Position numbers and translations under genes: made by a program. From DATMNI01 sp035570275 (GTDB taxonomy: Bacteria > Acidobacteriota > Terriglobia > Bryobacterales > Bryobacteraceae): DNA of 64,000 nucleotides. Below the pieces are notes generated by a model. The model was not told where the DNA came from. It saw only the letters and a program-made list of their open reading frames with translations, and did no database searches. Below, piece after piece: positions 48,611-57,998 of this stretch (within the stretch, counting starts at the first letter, position 1; each line of letters starts with the position of its first letter). Location of the stretch: the NCBI GenBank assembly GCA_035570275.1, contig DATMNI010000063.1, positions 1 to 64,000 on the forward strand. Direction: 5' to 3'.

Positions 48611-51600
48611 ATGCGTTTGCTATCGATTTGCTTGATTCTGGCTGTTCTCGCGTTTACCGCCGCCGCGCAGGTGACTACCGGCCGGTTGGAAGGCACGGTT
48701 TCCGACCCCCAAGGAGCAGCCGTTCCCGGTGCTCAGATCAAAGTTTTGAACAACCAGACCGGCCAGGCCCTCAACACCACAACCGACGATAAGGGCACCT
48801 GGGCAGTGCCGTCTGTTTCCACCGGCACCTATAGCGTGACGGTGAACCACCCAGGTTTCAAGACCGTCACCACCGAGGGCGTGAAGGTGGATGCAGGTAC
48901 GCCATCCACCGTCAACAGCAGGCTTGAGGTGGGTTCGCTGGCCGAAACCGTGGAGGTGATGGGCGGCGCCGAAGTCCTGCAAACGCAATCGGCCACCGTG
49001 CAGGCCACGCTGGTGGGCAGGCAGCTTCACGAGTTGCCCTTCACCAGCCGCAACCTGACGGAACTGCTGACTACCCAGGCCGGTTCCGCCACGCCGGGCG
49101 TTCCGCGCAGCACCTCCGTGTACGGGCTGCCGCAGAGCGCTCTCAACGTGACGCTGGATGGCATCAACATCCAGGACAACAGCAACCGGTCCAGCGATGG
49201 ATTCTTCAACGCCATTTTCCCGCGAGCCGACGCGATTGAGGAAATGACCGTGAGCGGCGCCTCGGCCGGCGCCGACAGCAACGCCGAGGGCGCCTTTCAG
49301 GTGAAGATGGTCACCCGCAGCGGAACCAACGAGTTCCACGGCACACTGTTCGAACAGCACCGCAACCAGGACCTGGACGCCAACTTCTACTTCAACAATA
49401 TCCAGGGCCAGCCGCGCGACCACATCGTATTCAACCAGTTCGGCGGCTATGTGGGCGGGCCAATTAAGAAGAACAAGCTGTTCTTCTTTGCCCACATGGA
49501 GGCCTTCCGCCTGCCCCAGACTTACACCGAGCCGACGGGCATGGTGTTGACGCCGGCAGCGGTTTCCGGCATTTTCACTTATAAGGATTCGAGCGGCGCC
49601 GTGCGGACGGTCAATCTCTACCAGCTGGCGGCGTCGGGCGGGTTTCCGGCCACTCCGGACCCGACCATTCTCAAGTCGTTGACTCAGATCAATTCGCTGG
49701 TTACCGGCCAGGCTGGTCTGAAAAGCCGAATCGCTTCCAACGCCGATTACAACCGCAACAATCTGGATTTCCAAAGTAAGGGCGCCAACAACCGCAACTT
49801 TCCCACTGTCAAGTTCGACTACAACTTAACCGAGAAGCACCACTTGGAGTTTGTCTATAACTACCAGACCAATATTCGCCGGCCCGATGGCGTGAATGTC
49901 GGCACCGCCAGCCCGGCCTTTCCGGGCACCGGCAACGTGCTTAATGGGACCGAGTTCGGCAATCAGGGAGGCATCGCGTTTTTAGGCGTAGCGGCCCTGC
50001 GTTCCACACTCACCCCGCACCTGACCAGCGAAATCCGATTCGGCCTGGAGGGCGGCACCGTAATCTTCAATAACGGCATTGCACCCTCGGACTTCAACCA
50101 GTGGAACGGTTATGCGCCGGTATTCAATACTTCATCCACCTCTACCTGCACCAGTACCAGCAGCCCTTCCTATGTCGAATGCCCTTACCGGACTACTGGC
50201 CAGACTCGCCGGAACACACCAGTGAAGCAAGGCAACGTCAACCTGACGTGGTCCCATTCTGCGCACTTGTTGAACTTTGGCGGCAGTTTCACGCAGGTGA
50301 ATACATGGACCTCCTCGGTCAGCGGAACGCAGTTTGTACCGCTGGTGAATTTTGGCCTCGCCGCCAACGATCCTGTGAACACCGGAAGCACCAATCTCTT
50401 CACTACCACGAATTTCCAAGGGGCCTCTCCCACTAACCTCAGCGACGCCGGGGCTTTGTATGCCATGCTGACAGGACGCGTCGCCCAGATCCAGCGAAGC
50501 GTGGTGCTGGACGATAAGACCAAGACCTACGGGCAGTTTCAACCCGACGTCTTCAACTATCAGCGCGAGATCGGGCTGTATGTGCAGGATTCCTGGCGCA
50601 TCCACCCACGCCTCACCCTCAACTATGGCGTGCGCTATGACCGGCAGAATCCTCCCGTCAACCAGAACGGCGTCTACACTCGCCCGGGCTATGCCGGCGT
50701 TTGGGGCGTATCCGGTCCGGGGAATCTGTTCTCGCCCGGTACGCTCACCGGATCCGCGCCGGTGTTCAATGCGGTCACCAGCGGGACGGCCGGGTACAAG
50801 ACCCCGAACACGTTCTCGCCCTCGGTTGGCTTAGCCTGGCAGCTTCCCACCAGCGATTTCAAACCGCTGGCGTGGCTGCTTGGAAACGGGCACAGCGTGC
50901 TCCGTGCCGGTTACGCCATCTCCACGATTCGAGAGGATGGGTCCACCTATTCCGTTTGGAGCACCAACCAGGGCCGCACCCTCACCACTACCGTGGACCC
51001 GAGCAACACACCGGCGAATTTCGGCGCGCCGGGGTCGGTGCTCTTCAGCAACCCGCTGCCCGTGAAGCCTGCTCCCACCACTCCCAGCTTTCCGCTGGCG
51101 GCCATCGCGGGGAACAGTGTGGCCGATTTCAGCCCCAACATGAAGGTGGGTTACGTGCAGAGCTGGGACCTGGGCCTGCAGCGCGAACTGACGCGCGACA
51201 CCGTGCTCGAAATCCGCTATGTGGCCAACCACGGAACGGATCTGTGGCGGCAAATCAATCTCAACGATATCAACGTATTCGAAAACGGCTTCCTGAACGA
51301 GTTCAACATTGCCGCCAACAATCTGGCCATCGCCCGCCAGACCACGCCGGCTTCGACCAACTTCGGCAACCAGGGTCTGCCGGGGCAGCAAAACATTCCC
51401 ATCATCCAGACCGCCTTGAACACTACCAACGATACGACTACCGCCACCCGCCTCCTGCAGGGCCAGGTGGGCGCGCTGGCCAATACTATTGCCACAACCG
51501 CCGCGGATATGAGCCGTCTGGTAGCCGCCGGAAAGCCGGTCAACATGTTCCAGGTGAACCCCACGCTGCTCAATGGCCAGGCGCTGCTGGAAGTCAACGG

Positions 51601-52465
51601 CGGCAATTCCACTTACAACGGCCTGCAGGTGGAACTGACGCGCCGTCTGTCGAAGGGACTCCTGACGCAGGCCAGCTACACCTGGGCCCATTCCATTTCC
51701 AACGAGTACAGCAATGGCGTTGGCGGTACCTACACCACGCTGCGCAACTATTCCTACGACAAGGGCCCGTCGCCCTACGACATCCGCCAGGCGGTCAAGC
51801 TGAACTGGATTTACGAACTGCCCTTCGGTTCCAAGCGCCATTTCCTGGGGAGGGTCAATAACGTAGTGGCGCGCAAGGCGATTGAGGGATGGGAAATCGC
51901 CTCGGTGACTCGAATTCAGTCGGGCACGCCCCTGTTGTTCAACAGCGGCCGTAATACCTTCAATGCCAGGGACAGCGGCGTGATTCTGCACAACATGACT
52001 ATGGACCAGTTGCAGGGCATGATGTCGATCCGCAAGACCATCAATGCCCAGAGCCAGGGGATCGTCTCTTTCCTGCCGCAGAACGTCATCGATAACACGC
52101 TGGCGGCCTTCGAACTGACCCCCGGCAAGACGCCCGACCCCAACTCGCAGTACATTGGCCCCGAGAACATCCCGGGCCAGCTTGGCACGCGGCTGTTCCT
52201 CTATGGTCCGTGGCAGCAGAAGTGGGACTTCAGTCTGGTGAAGAAGACCACCATCCACGAGCGCGTCAACCTGGAGTTCCGCGCGCAGGCGCTGAACGCA
52301 TTTAACCTGACTAACTTTCTGTTGTTCGTACCCGGCAGCAACATTCCCGGGGCGGCGACCATCGGCACCAGTTTCGGCCAGACCACGGGCGCTTACCGCG
52401 ATCTGTCCAACACCAACGATCCCGGCGGAAGGATCCTGGAGTTCTCGATGCGCTTGAATTTTTGA
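48611..52465 (+). CDS. TonB-dependent receptor-like outer-membrane protein
   Basis: A 1284-residue receptor, the longest protein in the window. Signal peptide MRLLSICLILAVLAFTAAAQ, CarboxypepD_reg domain (about 20-105, GRLEGTVSDPQGAAVPGAQI, STGTYSVTVNHPGFKTV), a plug (about 110-245) with LHELPFTSRNLTELLT and LNVTLDGINIQDNS, then the barrel, ending SMRLNF. The plug motif is SGRNLxxL-like (TSRNLTEL), unlike the INGRRVDSF form of the two upstream paralogs, so it is a different subfamily. A segment at about 515-535 is Ser/Thr/Cys-rich (CTSTSSPSYVEC). The start has AGAGGTG 6 nt upstream. Ligand unknown. Confidence 0.9.
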   Translation: MRLLSICLILAVLAFTAAAQVTTGRLEGTVSDPQGAAVPGAQIKVLNNQTGQALNTTTDDKGTWAVPSVSTGTYSVTVNHPGFKTVTTEGVKVDAGTPSTVNSRLEVGSLAETVEVMGGAEVLQTQSATVQATLVGRQLHELPFTSRNLTELLTTQAGSATPGVPRSTSVYGLPQSALNVTLDGINIQDNSNRSSDGFFNAIFPRADAIEEMTVSGASAGADSNAEGAFQVKMVTRSGTNEFHGTLFEQHRNQDLDANFYFNNIQGQPRDHIVFNQFGGYVGGPIKKNKLFFFAHMEAFRLPQTYTEPTGMVLTPAAVSGIFTYKDSSGAVRTVNLYQLAASGGFPATPDPTILKSLTQINSLVTGQAGLKSRIASNADYNRNNLDFQSKGANNRNFPTVKFDYNLTEKHHLEFVYNYQTNIRRPDGVNVGTASPAFPGTGNVLNGTEFGNQGGIAFLGVAALRSTLTPHLTSEIRFGLEGGTVIFNNGIAPSDFNQWNGYAPVFNTSSTSTCTSTSSPSYVECPYRTTGQTRRNTPVKQGNVNLTWSHSAHLLNFGGSFTQVNTWTSSVSGTQFVPLVNFGLAANDPVNTGSTNLFTTTNFQGASPTNLSDAGALYAMLTGRVAQIQRSVVLDDKTKTYGQFQPDVFNYQREIGLYVQDSWRIHPRLTLNYGVRYDRQNPPVNQNGVYTRPGYAGVWGVSGPGNLFSPGTLTGSAPVFNAVTSGTAGYKTPNTFSPSVGLAWQLPTSDFKPLAWLLGNGHSVLRAGYAISTIREDGSTYSVWSTNQGRTLTTTVDPSNTPANFGAPGSVLFSNPLPVKPAPTTPSFPLAAIAGNSVADFSPNMKVGYVQSWDLGLQRELTRDTVLEIRYVANHGTDLWRQINLNDINVFENGFLNEFNIAANNLAIARQTTPASTNFGNQGLPGQQNIPIIQTALNTTNDTTTATRLLQGQVGALANTIATTAADMSRLVAAGKPVNMFQVNPTLLNGQALLEVNGGNSTYNGLQVELTRRLSKGLLTQASYTWAHSISNEYSNGVGGTYTTLRNYSYDKGPSPYDIRQAVKLNWIYELPFGSKRHFLGRVNNVVARKAIEGWEIASVTRIQSGTPLLFNSGRNTFNARDSGVILHNMTMDQLQGMMSIRKTINAQSQGIVSFLPQNVIDNTLAAFELTPGKTPDPNSQYIGPENIPGQLGTRLFLYGPWQQKWDFSLVKKTTIHERVNLEFRAQALNAFNLTNFLLFVPGSNIPGAATIGTSFGQTTGAYRDLSNTNDPGGRILEFSMRLNF

Positions 52466-52571
52466 GGAGATCAGTCCCTGAAAAGCCGCGAGGAATTCCA
52501 AGGGAAGCTGTCTCTCGAAGCCGCAAAGAGCTCCAAAGAGAACATGGGTTTCTTCGCGGCTACTTAGCTTA

Positions 52572-52764
52572 GGCGGAGTCAAACAATAGACTGGACAGTC
52601 TACGTTTAGCGAAAGGGGAATCGGCTTGGAGCGTGGGATTCAAAAAGGCAAGATTTCACGCAAAGCCGGTAGAGCGGCTACTTTGCGGTTTCGCGGCTTT
52701 GCGTGAAATCCTGATTTTCTTCTCCGCTTGGCTCAATTGTCCGGCTTATTATTTAACTTTCCCT
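52572..52764. mobile_element. TA-flanked MITE-like element (family C), copy 2
   Basis: Begins GGCGGAGTCAAACAATAG and ends CTTATTATTTAACTTTCCCT, with TA on both sides. Inside, CTTTGCGGTTTCGCGGCTTT and GCGTGAAATC match copy 1 closely. This copy also carries an inverted GATTTCACGCAAAGCCG arm, so it can fold a long hairpin. No coding capacity. Confidence 0.7.
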
Positions 52765-52826
52765 TACCGTCGCGGCTCAGCGTGTGAACCTATGCGTCGA
52801 ACCGGACCGCGACGGTATGTAAAGGG
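52761..52826. repeat. Diverged family B palindrome, copy 4
   Basis: CCCTTACCGTCGCGG pairs with CCGCGACGGTATGTAAAGGG around a longer loop. It overlaps the end of the family C element. The core ACCGTCGCGG resembles ACGGTCGCGG of the other copies. Confidence 0.5.
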
Positions 52827-53306
52827 CCGTTACTCGCGGTTGAGCACGTCCGGCGGCTGCCTTACTCGACGAATCGGTTACGCTTGACTTGGCGACGCCG
52901 GAATCCGCGATTCTTGAAATCCGCCAGCCGCGACCCGGAGTTTGCAGCGGTTTGTGGGAACACTACCGCGGCGGCGGGACGGGACGGAATTGGCAGCCTT
53001 CGCGCGATTGGGCGCGACGCCCCGAGAGTTTTGAAGAAGGTATTCCTCCCTCCGATCCATGACGGCGAGAAGGTCGGAAAGTATTGAATTCCTGGCTGAT
53101 CGGTCCGGATCCGTCTTGCTTTGAGCCTGTTGCCGGGGGCGGATAGAACGGCATTAGACGTGTGTCAGCTCAATTCGAAGGTTTACAGTCTGTTGCCATT
53201 GTTTTTACAACCACCTATCCGAGACTTGTGCGAATCTATCCTTATAGCCGACGAAGATTAGCAGAAACACCTGCCGGACAGAGACCCAAAATCAGTCAGC
53301 CTGCTG

Positions 53307-53330
53307 AGGCGTCTTCCTGTTGAGACGCCT
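53307..53330 (+). promoter_or_regulatory. Hairpin upstream of the copper cluster
   Basis: AGGCGTCT-TCCTGTTG-AGACGCCT, a perfect 8-bp stem with 8-nt loop, about 95 bp before the first multicopper oxidase start. It may be an operator or a leader hairpin. Confidence 0.4.
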
Positions 53331-53425
53331 TAAGGATGCATGTAAATTCTAACGACCAGTTTCACGTGAGTCGCGGCGTGTGCTTCCTCGTTTTATGCAA
53401 AGGTTTTACGCAAAGGAGATAGATT

Positions 53426-55201
53426 GTGACAAGACGCGAGATCTTGAAGTATGGTTCGATAGCAACCGGCGCCGTTCTGGTTTCCACCAAGGGCCGGCTC
53501 CCGCGGGCGTTTGCCAGCGGCGGCGGCGCGCCGCAAGGCCTGCCATTGACGCCGTTTGTGGACCCGCTCCCCCGGCCCCCGACGGCCATTGCCACCCTGA
53601 CGCAGTTCGCCGACCTGTCAGCGGCGGCCAAGGTATACGTTGACCCAAGCGGGCGCAACTTAGGCCAGGCCAGGTTCTACAGCGTTATCGCCGAGGAACG
53701 CACGGTAAAGTTTCATCGGGACCTCCCGCCGACTTCCATCTGGGGCTACCGGGACCAGAACGGCCCGGCGGTCACGCCCTTCGCGCTGGGCCCCACGTTT
53801 CAGGAGCGCATCAGCGCGAGCCAGACTTCGGGCGCCATCGTCCGCGTTACGAATGGGCTGAATCCCAACGTGCCGAGCTTCGGCAGTCCCCATCTTTCTA
53901 CGCACCTGCACGGCGGCCATCAGCCGTTCTTTTCGGATGGGTTTCCAACCGACATTGCCTCGCCGGTATTCAATCCCGTGATCGATCCCGGCAAGTTTTA
54001 TGACTATGCCTATCCCCTCCTGGACCCCGGCTTCATTTCGGATGTGGCCGATGCGTCCGACCGGCCGGCGACCCAGTGGTATCACGACCACGTGATCGAC
54101 TTCACGGGGGCGAACGTCTACCGGGGCCTGGTGGGCCTGTTCCAAGTCTTCGACCCGGTGGTGAACGGAGTGGCGGGCGGGCCCGACATCGGGGATGAAA
54201 ACAATCCCACGGGGCTTCGGTTGCCGAGCGGCGAGTTCGACATACCATTGGTAGTCCAGGACAAGGTATTCGCACCCGATGGCTCATTGGTATTCGACCC
54301 CTTCAACCACGACGGCTTCCTGGGAAACCAGTTCCTGATGAACGGTAAGGTCCAACCATTTGCCGAAGTCAGCCGGCGCCGGTACCGTCTCCGTTTCCTG
54401 AACGGCTCGGGCGCGCGCATCTACTCGCTTTTCCTGACCAATGCGAAGGGTCAGCCTCAGCCCATGAGTATTATCGCCACCGAAGGCGGCCTGCTGAGCC
54501 ACGCCCAGCAACCCGTCACCAGTTTCATGATGGCCCCGGCCGAGCGCTATGAGGTGATCGTCGATTTCAGTAAGCTCGACGGCAACGAGTTCTTCATCGA
54601 AAACCGCCTGTCCCAGGATGAGGGCCGCGGCCCCAACGGCTCGTTTGAGAACCCCGATATTCTGCCCGTCGGTACCCAAATCATGAAGTTCATCGTTGGT
54701 CCGGCGGTCCCCGACCCCAGCTTCGATATTCAGCCCGGCGATGCATTGCGCCCCTTCGCGGCTATCACCGCGGCGCAAATCGCCGCGGTAAAAACCTTCC
54801 GGGAGTTCGTGTTTGAGCGCAGCCACGGCGCATGGGTCATCAACGGGACGCTGGCCGGGAACCTGAGCAGCCCGATGGCGGCGCCCACCCTCAATCAGCC
54901 GGAAATCTGGACGCTGAAAAACAGTTCCGGCGGATGGTGGCACCCCATCCACATCCACAGCGAATTCCAGCGCGTATTGAGCCGCAATGGGGTGAGCCCA
55001 AGCCCGGTGGTGTTTGAGCGCGACGGCATCGCCCGGAAAGACACCACGCTGCTGGGACCCAACAGCGAGGTTAAGGTCTATTTGCGCTTCCGGGACTACG
55101 CCGGCCCATTCGTCTTCCACTGCCACAACATCGCCCATGAAGACATGGCCATGATGGCGCGGTTCGATATCATGCCGTTAGCGGGGACGCCTTCCCTTTA
55201 A
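53426..55201 (+). CDS. Tat-exported CotA-like multicopper oxidase, copy 1
   Basis: A 591-residue, three-cupredoxin laccase-type enzyme that oxidises a substrate (phenol, metal ion or bilirubin-like) and reduces O2 to water. The N-terminus MTRREILKYG is a twin-arginine signal. Copper ligand blocks are all present: THLHGGH (159-165), WYHDH (218-222), WWHPIHIHSEFQ and FHCHNIAHEDMAMM, the last with the Cys/His/Met set of the type 1 site. This matches the CotA/bilirubin oxidase type rather than CueO, and there is no Met-rich insert. It starts with GTG; AAAGGAG lies about 8 nt upstream. It is followed after 8 bp by the SCO gene. Confidence 0.93.
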   Translation: MTRREILKYGSIATGAVLVSTKGRLPRAFASGGGAPQGLPLTPFVDPLPRPPTAIATLTQFADLSAAAKVYVDPSGRNLGQARFYSVIAEERTVKFHRDLPPTSIWGYRDQNGPAVTPFALGPTFQERISASQTSGAIVRVTNGLNPNVPSFGSPHLSTHLHGGHQPFFSDGFPTDIASPVFNPVIDPGKFYDYAYPLLDPGFISDVADASDRPATQWYHDHVIDFTGANVYRGLVGLFQVFDPVVNGVAGGPDIGDENNPTGLRLPSGEFDIPLVVQDKVFAPDGSLVFDPFNHDGFLGNQFLMNGKVQPFAEVSRRRYRLRFLNGSGARIYSLFLTNAKGQPQPMSIIATEGGLLSHAQQPVTSFMMAPAERYEVIVDFSKLDGNEFFIENRLSQDEGRGPNGSFENPDILPVGTQIMKFIVGPAVPDPSFDIQPGDALRPFAAITAAQIAAVKTFREFVFERSHGAWVINGTLAGNLSSPMAAPTLNQPEIWTLKNSSGGWWHPIHIHSEFQRVLSRNGVSPSPVVFERDGIARKDTTLLGPNSEVKVYLRFRDYAGPFVFHCHNIAHEDMAMMARFDIMPLAGTPSL

Positions 55202-55209
55202 GGTCTACC

Positions 55210-55803
55210 ATGCGCAACCTTTCCGTACTACTTACGGCAATCGCCTTGCTCGCATCTGAAAGTGGGGCCGCCGAACACGGCGGCCCCATGATGCCCAACG
55301 TCACCCTCCGCACGCAGGACAACCAACCGGTGCGGTTCTATGATGACCTCATCAAGGGGAAGACGGTGGTCATCAGCTTCATGTTCACGAGTTGTAAGGC
55401 GATCTGCCCAATGGCCAACGTCAACTTACTCAAGGTACAAAAGGCCCTGGGCGATCACGTGGGACGCGATGTCTTCTTCTACTCGCTGACGCTGGACCCT
55501 AAGAACGATACGCCCGAAGTTCTCCACGAATATGCCAGGAAGCTTGGCGCCAAGCCAGGCTGGACGTTCCTTACCGGAAAGGCCGAAGACCTGGAACTGA
55601 TCCGCCGCAAGATGGGCTTCACCGATCCGGATCCCAAGGTGGATGCCGACAAGACTCAGCACGGCGGGCTGATCGCCTACGGCAACGACGCGGCCGGGAG
55701 GTGGTCTATGATGCCATCGACAGCCGATCCCAACCGCATCGCCGAGGCTGTGCGCCGGCTGATGGGGAGCGGCGGCGTGCCGACTGCGGCGGTCCGGCGG
55801 TAG
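55210..55803 (+). CDS. SCO1/SenC-family copper chaperone
   Basis: A 197-residue exported thioredoxin-fold protein. After a signal peptide (1-20, ending SGA) the copper-binding CxxxC is C62/C66 in TSCKAICPMAN, and the essential histidine is H151 in KTQHGGL. The flanking LDPKNDTPEVLHEYARKLG is also characteristic. SCO proteins carry copper to the CuA site of cytochrome oxidase or reduce its cysteines. Here, lying 8 bp after one multicopper oxidase and before a second, and with no cytochrome oxidase gene nearby, it more likely metallates those oxidases or another periplasmic cuproenzyme; that is inference. Confidence 0.92.
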   Translation: MRNLSVLLTAIALLASESGAAEHGGPMMPNVTLRTQDNQPVRFYDDLIKGKTVVISFMFTSCKAICPMANVNLLKVQKALGDHVGRDVFFYSLTLDPKNDTPEVLHEYARKLGAKPGWTFLTGKAEDLELIRRKMGFTDPDPKVDADKTQHGGLIAYGNDAAGRWSMMPSTADPNRIAEAVRRLMGSGGVPTAAVRR

Positions 55804-55976
55804 CCTCGCTCTGGGGTTGGCGGTGACGCCGCCAGCCCCCCTCTTGCGCCCCGATCCAGTCCAACCCCCAAGAGATGGCTGCAAATACATAAGCGAGCGT
55901 GCGCAACTGCACGGCATCCGAAAACCTGTACCCATAAAGCCTCTCCAACGTAGATTTCCGTTACAAAGGCACTTTT

Positions 55977-57716
55977 ATGACAAGACGCGACATACTCAAA
56001 TACGGTGTGGTAGCGGGCGGTGGAATTCTGCTCTCCACTAAAGGTCTGGTCCCCCGGCTGTTTGCCAACACGCCGCAAAGCCCGCAGACAACGCCGTTTA
56101 TGGACGAACTTCCGGTCCCCAACACGGTTCAGCGTTTGGCTAACCGCATTAGCGACCTGGACGTGGACGCCCAGACATTCGCCGGCCCGAATGCCAGCTT
56201 TTACAAAATCATCGCCATGCAGCGCCAGGTGCACTACCACAGCCAGCTTCCGCCGACCGGCATTTGGGGATACGTCGACGGGAACCCGGCGGCTCCGCCT
56301 CCCTTGGACGCCGCACCCGGTCCCACCTTCATGTCGCGCATCAGCGCCGACCGGTTCTCGGGCAACATCGTTCGTGTACAGAATAACCTGCCATCGAATA
56401 CCACCGGTTTCGGGCTCCCTCAGCTCACCACACATTTTCACGGCGGTCATCAACCCTCGCGTTCGGACGGCTTTCCAGCCAAAATCACGGTAAACGGCAA
56501 GACCTTCGACCCGGTTATCCAGCCCAACGGAGGACACTTCGACCACACTTTTCCGCAGGTCGATCCCGGTTCCATCTCGGACGTTGCCGACCCGTCCGAC
56601 CGGCCGTCGACACTGTGGTATCACGACCATATCCTGGACTCCACCGGCGCCAATGTATATCGCGGGCTGGCAGGTTTCTACCTGGTATTCGACGAGCTGG
56701 ATACCGGCAATGAATATACCGGCCTGCGGCTGCCCAGCGGGCAATTTGATGTGCCGCTGGTGATACAGGACAGGATGTTCGCACCTGATGGTTCGCTGGT
56801 CTTCGACCCGTTCAACCACGATGGCTTCCTGGGGGACAAATTCGTCGTTAATGGAAAGATTCAACCGTACCTCAATGTTCAGGGGCGCAAGTACCGCTTC
56901 CGCTTCCTCAACGGATCGAATGCCCGTTTCTATCAGATGTTCCTTACCAACTCGGCGGGCAAGTCTTTTCCCATGACCATGATCGGCACTGACGGGGGCC
57001 TTACTTCCCGGCCCCTGCCGAATACCGGGAGCTTCATGATCGCTCCGGCCGAGCGCTACGAAGTAATCGTCGATTTCAGCGCTTTCCAGCCCGGCGAAAC
57101 CGTTTATTTCGAAAACCGGCTGGTGCAGGACGAAGGCCGCGGACCCAAAGGAACCTTCGAGGAGCCAGAGCTCACGACGGCGGGCACCAGGATGCTGCAG
57201 TTCCGGGTGGGCGAGCGCGTGGATGACAGTCACTTGCTGGACGTGACCCTGCCCGGAGTCCAGTTGCGGCCCTTCCAGCCGATCAGTGACGCCGAGAAGC
57301 GCGCCGCGTTGGTGACTACCATCGAGTTTGACCGCAGCCATGGCGCATGGACGCTGAATGGCGAACTGGCTGGGGACCTCAGCCGCCCCCTGGTGTCGCC
57401 GCGTCTCAACCAGCCGCAGATTCTGCGCCTGATCAACAAGTCCGGCGGATGGTGGCACCCCAACCACATTCACAGCGAATTCGGGCGGGTGCTGAGCCGC
57501 AACGGCAGAAGTCCGAGCTCGACTCTGTCGGAGCAGGACGGGGTCGGCAGGAAGGATGTCCTAATCCTCGGTCCGAATACCGAAGTCGACGTCTTCCTGA
57601 AATTCAGGGATTACGCCGGGCCGTTCGTGTTTCACTGCCATAACCTCGCACACGAAGACATGGCAATGATGGCGCGCTTCGACGTCACCACCACAGCGGG
57701 GCAGACCTTCTTCTAA
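55977..57716 (+). CDS. Tat-exported CotA-like multicopper oxidase, copy 2
   Basis: A 579-residue paralog of the oxidase at 53426-55201, with the same twin-arginine start (MTRRDILKYG) and the STKG motif after it. Copper ligands are THFHGGH, WYHDH, WWHPNHIHSEFG and FHCHNLAHEDMAMM. Shared internal stretches such as SLVFDPFNHDGFLG and APAERYEVIVDFS show recent common descent. It is probably also active. AAAGG lies 8 nt before the ATG. The 173-bp gap after the SCO gene may hold its own promoter, but no clear one is seen. The second copy may have a different substrate. Confidence 0.93.
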   Translation: MTRRDILKYGVVAGGGILLSTKGLVPRLFANTPQSPQTTPFMDELPVPNTVQRLANRISDLDVDAQTFAGPNASFYKIIAMQRQVHYHSQLPPTGIWGYVDGNPAAPPPLDAAPGPTFMSRISADRFSGNIVRVQNNLPSNTTGFGLPQLTTHFHGGHQPSRSDGFPAKITVNGKTFDPVIQPNGGHFDHTFPQVDPGSISDVADPSDRPSTLWYHDHILDSTGANVYRGLAGFYLVFDELDTGNEYTGLRLPSGQFDVPLVIQDRMFAPDGSLVFDPFNHDGFLGDKFVVNGKIQPYLNVQGRKYRFRFLNGSNARFYQMFLTNSAGKSFPMTMIGTDGGLTSRPLPNTGSFMIAPAERYEVIVDFSAFQPGETVYFENRLVQDEGRGPKGTFEEPELTTAGTRMLQFRVGERVDDSHLLDVTLPGVQLRPFQPISDAEKRAALVTTIEFDRSHGAWTLNGELAGDLSRPLVSPRLNQPQILRLINKSGGWWHPNHIHSEFGRVLSRNGRSPSSTLSEQDGVGRKDVLILGPNTEVDVFLKFRDYAGPFVFHCHNLAHEDMAMMARFDVTTTAGQTFF

Positions 57717-57747
57717 AGCTCAAACGCAAACGCAGCTTCAAACCGGG

Positions 57748-57947
57748 TGTGGGGCAGGTTGCTAACCTGCGGCGGATTGGCAATCCGCCTTTCGCACCTT
57801 GCAGGCAAGTCGCCAACGCGGCCGCGCTCGCTGCCGCACTCCGCCTTTCGCACCTTACAGGCAGTCTGCCAACGCGGGCGCGCTCGCTGCCGCATCGCGC
57901 GGGCGGATTAACTAACAATCCGCCGCAGGTTGGCAACCTGCCCCACA
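57748..57947. repeat. Family A inverted-repeat element, full-length copy 6
   Basis: A 200-bp element bounded by TGTGGGGCAG and CTGCCCCACA. It contains the palindromes GGCGGATTGGCAATCCGCC and GGATTAACTAACAATCC, and a doubled inner module (CTTTCGCACCTTGCAGGCA and CTTTCGCACCTTACAGGCA, each with CGCTCGCTGCCGCA). It is the longest copy and shows the element's internal repeat structure. Confidence 0.88.
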
Positions 57948-57998
57948 TATCCGTAACCTTATGAACGCCGGCCGCGCATGGCATAATCTGTGACAGCT

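Larger units (their letters stand above)
52466..53425. other. Long intergenic region with repeats
   Basis: 960 bp between the receptor and the copper cluster. It contains a family C element (52572-52764), a family B palindrome (52761-52826) and a hairpin (53307-53330). The part at 52870-53100 has short open frames in two phases but no protein family I recognise. The last ~250 bp are richer in A+T and should hold the promoter of the multicopper oxidase gene. Confidence 0.5.

Noticed and set aside
52633..53087. Short open frames between the receptor and the copper cluster.
   Set aside because: They lie partly in a family C element, have no ribosome-binding site and match no family I recognise.
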